Assembly: GCF_031157375.1 (NCBI RefSeq)
Contig: NZ_JAVIFV010000001.1
Coordinates: forward strand, 558,001 to 622,000
Direction: 5' to 3'
Length of the DNA stretch: 64,000 nucleotides
Origin: Sphingosinicella sp. LHD-64
GTDB lineage: Bacteria; Pseudomonadota; Alphaproteobacteria; Sphingomonadales; Sphingomonadaceae
The notes under the pieces are model-generated. The model was not told where the DNA came from, did no database searches, and saw only the letters and a program-made list of their open reading frames with translations. Shown piece after piece: positions 59,166 through 64,000 of this stretch; positions within the stretch are counted from its first letter, which is position 1, and each line of letters opens with the position of its first letter. The position numbers were made by a program, and so were the translations under genes.

Positions 59166-60293
59166 TCAGCGCGCCGTGCTCAAGCGGTAGATCATCACGT
59201 GGCGGTAGGGCGCGTCGGGGTCGACCCGCGCCGGGACGAAGCGGGGCTGGTTGGGCGCGTCGGGGAATTTCTGCGGCTCGAGCGCGATACCGTCGCCCAT
59301 GCGGTAGACGTGGCCCGATTTGCCGACCAGCGTGCCGTCGAGGAAATTGCCGCTGTAGAACTGGAGGCCGGGCTCGGTCGAGAGCACCTCCAGGACTCGG
59401 CCCGAGCCCGGATCCTCCAGCCGCGCCGCCAGTTCGGGCGCGCGCGTCACACCCTTGTCGAGCGCGAAATTGTGATCGTAGCCGCGGCCGATGCGGATCT
59501 GCGGGTCCCGGCCGTCGCGCAGCCCGGCGGCGATCGCTCGGGGCGTGCGGAAATCGAACACCGTGCCGTCGACGGCGCGCAGCTCTCCGGTCGGGATCAG
59601 CCGTTCGTCGACCGGCGTATAGGCGCGCGCCGGGATGGTCAGCCGATGCGCCGCAGTCCCCTCCGGCGCGCCCTCGCCGGCGAGATTGAAGAGCGCATGA
59701 TTGGTCATGTTGACGATCGTCGGCCGGTCGGTCCGCGCCTCGAAGCTGACCGTGAGATCGTTGCGCTCGTCGAGCGCATAAGTGACGGTTACGTCGAGCC
59801 GGCCCGGATAGCCTTGGTCGCCGTCCGGGCTGACGAGGCCGAGGACGACTCGTGCCGTGGGGCCGTTTTCGACCGATCGGATCGTCCAGTTGCGCTTGTC
59901 GAAGCCCTGCGTGCCGCCATGCAGTGAGTTGGGTCCGTCGTTGAGGGTGAGCTGATAGGCACGCCCGTCGAGCGTGAAACGGCCGCCGGCGATCCGGTTG
60001 GCATAGCGGCCGACCGTCACCCCGAAATAATTGGGCGTGCGCACATAGGATTCGACGTCGTCATGGCCGAGCGTCACGTCGGCGCGCCGGCCGTTGCGGT
60101 CGGGGGCGATCAGCCGCTGGAGCGTCGCGCCGTAGGTGAGGATGCGCGCCTCGATCCCGTTCGCGTTCCGAAGGGTCACCGCCTCGACCGGCGTGCCGTC
60201 GGAGAGCCGCCCGGCCTCGCCGCGCGTCGCCTCAGCGGCGAGCGCCTGGGTCGCCATCGACCATGAAGCCAGCGCCATCAGTGCCCCCCGCAT
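59166..60293 (-). CDS. galM: Periplasmic aldose 1-epimerase (mutarotase)
   Basis: 375 aa, GAGGAG 7 nt before ATG 60293. Signal peptide [21 protein letters not shown]. GalM-fold sites: NSLHGG and [10 protein letters not shown] (catalytic His), [13 protein letters not shown] (catalytic Glu). Interconverts anomers of free sugars after release by the hydrolases, before uptake by the MFS. Heads an operon with the dehydratase and is divergent from the MFS gene. Confidence 0.92.
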   Translation of the reverse strand: MRGALMALASWSMATQALAAEATRGEAGRLSDGTPVEAVTLRNANGIEARILTYGATLQRLIAPDRNGRRADVTLGHDDVESYVRTPNYFGVTVGRYANRIAGGRFTLDGRAYQLTLNDGPNSLHGGTQGFDKRNWTIRSVENGPTARVVLGLVSPDGDQGYPGRLDVTVTYALDERNDLTVSFEARTDRPTIVNMTNHALFNLAGEGAPEGTAAHRLTIPARAYTPVDERLIPTGELRAVDGTVFDFRTPRAIAAGLRDGRDPQIRIGRGYDHNFALDKGVTRAPELAARLEDPGSGRVLEVLSTEPGLQFYSGNFLDGTLVGKSGHVYRMGDGIALEPQKFPDAPNQPRFVPARVDPDAPYRHVMIYRLSTAR

Positions 60294-60349
60294 GCAATAC
60301 TCCTCACCTCTTGTCCCGCGCGCCGTTGACCTGTCCTCCTTTGCTCATA

Positions 60350-60360
60350 TAGTCCGACAA
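60350..60360. promoter_or_regulatory. FadR-type GntR operator candidate TAGTCCGACAA
   Basis: Exact match to the TNGTNNNACNA consensus of FadR-subfamily GntR proteins, in the shared promoter region of the divergent galM and MFS genes. One-mismatch matches are TAGTCGCACTC (55692-55702) before the GntR gene and TGGTCATACAG (48813-48823) before the receptor. Confidence 0.45.
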
Positions 60361-60419
60361 AATAATGGAGCAAGCGGGCGATTCATCGACCCCGCCGGAG
60401 GACCAGGGAGAGGAAGCGG

Positions 60420-61751
60420 ATGGCGCTGGCACCCAATGCGATGGCCGGAAGCGGATCTGGCGTGCATGCCGCTCATACCTACCGGCCTGCGCTGACCCTG
60501 CTCGCGAGCCTGTTCTTCATGTGGGGCTTCATCACCGTCATCAACAACACGCTGCTGCCGCACCTGCGGAGCGTATTCGAGCTCAATTATACTCAGACCA
60601 CATTAATCGAGAGCGTGTGGTTCATCGCCTATTTCGTCGCCTCGATCCCCTCAGCCAGGCTGATCGAACGGGTGGGCTACCAGAAAGCGATGGTGGTCGG
60701 CCTGCTCGCCATGGCCGCCGGCGCGCTGATGATGGTGCCGGCGGCGCGGCTCCCGTCCTACGAGGTCGTGCTGGTCGCCCTGTTCGTGATCGCGAGCGGC
60801 ATCACCCTGCTCCAGGTCGCCGCCAATCCCTATGTCGCGGTGGTCGGCCCGCCCGAGACGTCCTCGTCGCGGCTCAACCTCGTCCAGGCGTTCAACTCGT
60901 TCGGGACCACGCTCGCGCCCCTGTTCGGCGGCTATCTCATCCTCGGCCGGTCCAAGGGCGGCACCTCCGAAGCGGGCGTCGCGCTGACCGCCGCGGAGCG
61001 CTATGCCGACGCCCAGTCGGTGATCCTGCCCTATATCATCGTCGCGGCCGTGCTGGTGATCCTGGCGGTGGTGATCGCGCGCTTCCCGCTGCCCGCAATG
61101 GGGCAGGCGACGCAGCGCGCCGGCCGCGAGGCGCGCAAGGGCTTGTCGCTGTGGCACCATCGCAACCTGGTGCTCGGGGTACCGGCGATCTTCATCTACC
61201 TGATCGCCGAGATCGGCGTCTCGAACCTGTTCATCAACTTCATCAGCCAGCCCGACATCGGCAACCTGACCCACCAGCAGGCATCCAATTATCTCTTCCT
61301 GCTGTGGGGCGGGATGATGGTCGGCCGGTTCCTCGGCAGCGTGCTCATGCAGAGGATCGATCCGGCTCGCGTGCTCGCCGTCTTCTCGATCGGCGCCTTC
61401 GCCGTGATGCTGATCGCCAGCTTCGCCCACGGTCCGGCGGCGATGTGGGCGCTGATCGCAGTGGGCTTCTTCCACTCGATCATGTTCCCGACGATCTTCA
61501 CGCTCGCGATCAAGGGCCTCGGCCCGCTGACCGAGGAAGGCTCGGGACTTCTGATCATGGCGATCGCCGGCGGCGCGCTGGTGGTGGCCCAGGGCTGGCT
61601 CGCCGACCAATACGGGCTGCAACTCTCCTTCCTGCTGACCGTCGCGTGCGAGCTCTACGTGCTGTTCTATGCGCTCTGGGGTGCCAGGCCGACCCACGCG
61701 CTGCCGCCGGTCGAGGTCGAGGAGGCGCAGCCGCCAGCGACCGGCGCCTGA
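60420..61751 (+). CDS. FucP/GluP-type sugar MFS transporter
   Basis: 443 aa, AGGAAG before ATG 60420. Twelve helices; FFMWGFITVINNTLLPHLRSVFELNYTQTTLI is the typical first-helix and loop of the FHS (fucose-glucose/galactose) symporter group, with LQVAANPYVAVVGPPETSSSRLNLVQAFNSFGTTLAP. Drives proton-coupled uptake of the released pentose. Upstream of GH51; intergenic distance 45 bp suggests an operon with GH51 and GH127. Confidence 0.9.
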   Translation: MALAPNAMAGSGSGVHAAHTYRPALTLLASLFFMWGFITVINNTLLPHLRSVFELNYTQTTLIESVWFIAYFVASIPSARLIERVGYQKAMVVGLLAMAAGALMMVPAARLPSYEVVLVALFVIASGITLLQVAANPYVAVVGPPETSSSRLNLVQAFNSFGTTLAPLFGGYLILGRSKGGTSEAGVALTAAERYADAQSVILPYIIVAAVLVILAVVIARFPLPAMGQATQRAGREARKGLSLWHHRNLVLGVPAIFIYLIAEIGVSNLFINFISQPDIGNLTHQQASNYLFLLWGGMMVGRFLGSVLMQRIDPARVLAVFSIGAFAVMLIASFAHGPAAMWALIAVGFFHSIMFPTIFTLAIKGLGPLTEEGSGLLIMAIAGGALVVAQGWLADQYGLQLSFLLTVACELYVLFYALWGARPTHALPPVEVEEAQPPATGA

Positions 61752-61796
61752 CCAGCGCAGCCCTGTCGAAGTCATCCGCCAGCAGCGGGGGAAGAA

Positions 61797-63368
61797 ATGA
61801 TCAAGATCCTCAAAAGCCTCCTTCCCGCGACCGTCGCGGTCATGGGGCTGGGCGAAGCAGCGGCCATTGCCCAGAACAACGCGCCGGTGCCGGTGCCGGT
61901 GACGGTCACCGTCGACACGACCAGGGCCGGCCCGGTCATCGACCGCAACATCTACGGCCAGTTCGCCGAGCATCTCGGCCGCGGCATCTACGAGGGCGTG
62001 TGGGTGGGCGAGGATTCGCCGATCTCCAACACCAGCGGCTATCGCAACGACGTCGTCGCGGCGCTGCGGCGGCTTCGCGTCCCGGTCGTGCGCTGGCCGG
62101 GCGGCTGCTTCGCCGACGAATATCATTGGCGCGACGGCATCGGCCCTCGAACCCAGCGTCCGGTGCGGGTCAACACCCATTGGGGCGGCGTCACCGAGAG
62201 CAACCATTTCGGCACCCACGAATTCCTGAACTTCGCCGAGCTGATCGGCGCCGATGCCTATGTTTCCGGCAATCTCGGCAGCGGCACGCCGCAGGAGATG
62301 GCCGAGTGGGTCGAATATATGACCTCCGGCAGCCAGTCGACGCTCGCCAACGAGCGCCGCCGCAATGGGCGGGACCGACCGTGGCGGGTGCGCTTCTTCG
62401 GTTTCGGCAACGAGACCTGGGGCTGCGGCGGCAGCATGCGCGCTGACCATTCGGCCGACCTGCACCGCCGCTACCAGACCTTCGTGAAGGCCCCGCGCGA
62501 GGCGCCGATCGTAAGGGTGGCGAGCGGCGCCAATTCGGACGACACCAACTTCACCGACGTGATGATGGAGCGCGCGCGGGGGCAGATGGATGCGCTCAGC
62601 CTCCATTATTACACCATTCCCGACAGCTGGCAGAACAAGGGTCCGGCGACCGGCTTCGGCGAGGACAAATGGGCTTCGACGCTGCGCGCCGCGCGTCGAA
62701 TCGACGATCTGATCACCCGCCACAAGGCGGTGATGGACCGGCACGATCCCGAGCGGCGGGTCGGCCTGTTCGTCGACGAATGGGGCGCCTGGTACGAACC
62801 CGAGCCAGGCTCGACGCCGGGCTTCCTCTACCAGCAGAACACGCTGCGCGACGCCCATGTCGCGGCGCTCAGCCTCAACATCTTCCACCGTCACACCGAT
62901 CGGGTGCGGATGACCAATATCGCCCAGATGGTGAACGTCCTCCAGGCGATGATCCTGACCGACGGGCCGCGGATGCTGCTGACGCCCACCTATCACGTCT
63001 TCGAGATGTACGTGCCGTTCCAGGGAGCGACCCCGCTCGCCGCCACCGTCGAGGCGCCGGAATACCGGTTCGGAGACATCAGCCTGCCGCGGGTGGATGT
63101 CTCGGCGGCGCGCGACACGTCGGGGCGGCTCCATCTCGCGCTGGTGAATCTCGATCCCAACCGGCCGGCGCGCGTCGTCACCAATGTCACCGGCATGACC
63201 GTGCGCGGCGCGCGCGGGCGGCTGCTGACCGGGCCGGCGCTCGACACGCACAATAGCTTCGACCAGCCGGACCGGATCCAGCCGGCGGCATATAGCGGCC
63301 GGGTGGAGGGCGGCCGGCTGGTGCTAGACCTGCCGGCCAAGTCGGTCGCCGTCGTCGCGGTCGAATAG
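61797..63368 (+). CDS. GH51 alpha-L-arabinofuranosidase, secreted
   Basis: 523 aa, GGGGAAG before ATG 61797. Signal peptide with LLPATVAVMGLGEAAAIAQ. The TIM barrel has the acid/base Glu206 in FGNETWGCGG and nucleophile Glu328 in FVDEWGAWYEPE, plus the GH51 pattern RNIYGQFAEHLGRGIYEGVWVG and RWPGGCFADEYHWRDGIG. It removes alpha-L-arabinofuranosyl side chains from arabinoxylan/arabinan. A C-terminal beta domain ends PAKSVAVVAVE. The GH127 gene follows after 8 bp. Confidence 0.95.
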   Translation: MIKILKSLLPATVAVMGLGEAAAIAQNNAPVPVPVTVTVDTTRAGPVIDRNIYGQFAEHLGRGIYEGVWVGEDSPISNTSGYRNDVVAALRRLRVPVVRWPGGCFADEYHWRDGIGPRTQRPVRVNTHWGGVTESNHFGTHEFLNFAELIGADAYVSGNLGSGTPQEMAEWVEYMTSGSQSTLANERRRNGRDRPWRVRFFGFGNETWGCGGSMRADHSADLHRRYQTFVKAPREAPIVRVASGANSDDTNFTDVMMERARGQMDALSLHYYTIPDSWQNKGPATGFGEDKWASTLRAARRIDDLITRHKAVMDRHDPERRVGLFVDEWGAWYEPEPGSTPGFLYQQNTLRDAHVAALSLNIFHRHTDRVRMTNIAQMVNVLQAMILTDGPRMLLTPTYHVFEMYVPFQGATPLAATVEAPEYRFGDISLPRVDVSAARDTSGRLHLALVNLDPNRPARVVTNVTGMTVRGARGRLLTGPALDTHNSFDQPDRIQPAAYSGRVEGGRLVLDLPAKSVAVVAVE

Positions 63369-63376
63369 GCGTAGCG

Positions 63377-64000
63377 ATGCTCTCGCGCCGGTCGTTCCTG
63401 CTGTCCGCGAGCGCACTGGCGCTGGCCGGCCCCGCTTCTGCGGCAAGAGGCGAAGCACAGCGCGTGAAGGCTCGGCCCCTCCCCCTCTCCGCCGTCCGGC
63501 TCACACCATCCATCTATGCCGATGCGGTGGCGGCGAACCGGCGCTACCTGCTGTCGCTCGAGCCCGACCGGCTGCTGCACAACTTCCACGAGAGCGCCGG
63601 CCTGCCGGCCAAGGGCGCGCGCTATGGCGGATGGGAGGCGCGCGGTATCGCCGGCCACACGCTCGGCCACTATCTCTCCGCCTGCGCGCTGATGTTCGCC
63701 CAAACCGGCGATACCGAAATGCGGGAACGGGTGCACAACATCGTGGCCGAGCTGGCGCGCATCCAGGCGGCGCATGGCGACGGCTATATCGGCGGCACCA
63801 CGGTCGAGCGCGACGGCCAAGTCCTCGACGGCAAGATCGTCTTCGAGGAGATTCGCCGCGGCGAGATCCGCACCAGCGGCTTCGACATCAACGGCGGCTG
63901 GGTCCCGCTCTACACCTGGCACAAGGTCCATGCGGGTCTGATCGACGCCCACCGCCTCGCCGACGACCCTGGCGCGCTCCGCGTCATGCTCGGCATGGCC
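63377..64000 (+). CDS. GH127 beta-L-arabinofuranosidase (N-terminal part, cut by window end)
   Basis: 208 codons to the window end. Tat-type signal (LSRRSFLLSASALALA). The start of the DUF1680/GH127 fold is present: LTPSIYADAVAANRRYLLSLEPDRLLHNF, GWEARGIAGHTLGHYLSACALMFAQTGD and DGYIGGTT. Catalytic cysteine region lies beyond the window. Such enzymes cleave beta-L-arabinofuranosyl links, as in extensin-type glycans or arabinan ends. Eight bp after GH51, so operonic. Confidence 0.87.
   Translation, partial: MLSRRSFLLSASALALAGPASAARGEAQRVKARPLPLSAVRLTPSIYADAVAANRRYLLSLEPDRLLHNFHESAGLPAKGARYGGWEARGIAGHTLGHYLSACALMFAQTGDTEMRERVHNIVAELARIQAAHGDGYIGGTTVERDGQVLDGKIVFEEIRRGEIRTSGFDINGGWVPLYTWHKVHAGLIDAHRLADDPGALRVMLGMA

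Overview
The window is about 67% GC and reads as a chromosomal segment of an alphaproteobacterium, most likely a sphingomonad (Sphingomonadales). This rests on the syntenic block ahcY-divL-tsaE-amgK-murU-addB-addA, a DivL whose H-box has Tyr instead of His, the DUF4893 and DUF2189 proteins, the two large TonB-dependent receptors, and start/SD usage. The genus cannot be fixed from sequence alone. All gene functions below are assigned by eye from motifs and family memory; no database search was run.

Layout. (1) 1-1383: 5' part of addA. (2) 1731-10955: accessory block between addA and addB. It holds a PAS histidine kinase, ogt plus a remnant of a second ogt copy, a Tat-exported protein of 24-residue repeats, small envelope proteins, a PilZ protein, a TSUP permease and an S9 peptidase. 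(3) 11062-21712: addB, murU, amgK, tsaE, divL and ahcY on the minus strand, interrupted by two plus-strand genes (P-loop kinase-like protein and membrane protein). (4) 21844-30468: TylF-like methyltransferase, an ECF41 sigma factor/CMD operon with a textbook ECF41 promoter, cupin, dapE, a CrtI-like oxidoreductase, gor and pgi. (5) 30536-36979: GntR/OsmC divergent pair sharing a perfect palindrome, MarR-MFS with a coupled 41-codon ORF, then lepB-rnc-era and a DUF7684-like gene flanked by a 23-bp direct repeat copied from the end of era. (6) 37012-46596: GFA protein, asd, DUF2189 protein, M28 peptidase, rarA, a serine hydrolase, YjbR, a DUF429-like protein and a LysR regulator. (7) 46677-64000: a short TonB receptor, tRNA-Thr(TGT), and a polysaccharide-utilisation locus. 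That locus contains a carbohydrate TonB receptor, GH2, GntR, GH43, pentonate dehydratase, periplasmic mutarotase, FucP-type MFS, GH51 and GH127 (cut by the window end).

How the genes work together. The last 15 kb forms a coherent arabinose/xylose-polymer system. The receptor imports oligosaccharides, the secreted GH2/GH43/GH51/GH127 enzymes release pentoses in the periplasm, a periplasmic epimerase mutarotates them and the MFS transports them. An IlvD/Edd-type dehydratase then feeds a non-phosphorylating pentonate pathway. A xyl-box-like palindrome precedes the receptor, and FadR-type half-site matches precede the MFS and the GntR gene.

The most novel-looking signals are: two unrelated inverted-repeat elements, each bounded by CTAG and each supplying the TAG stop codon of the neighbouring gene; the era 3'-end duplication around the DUF7684-like gene; the ogt remnant; the Tat repeat protein; and the two insertions that split the add cluster.
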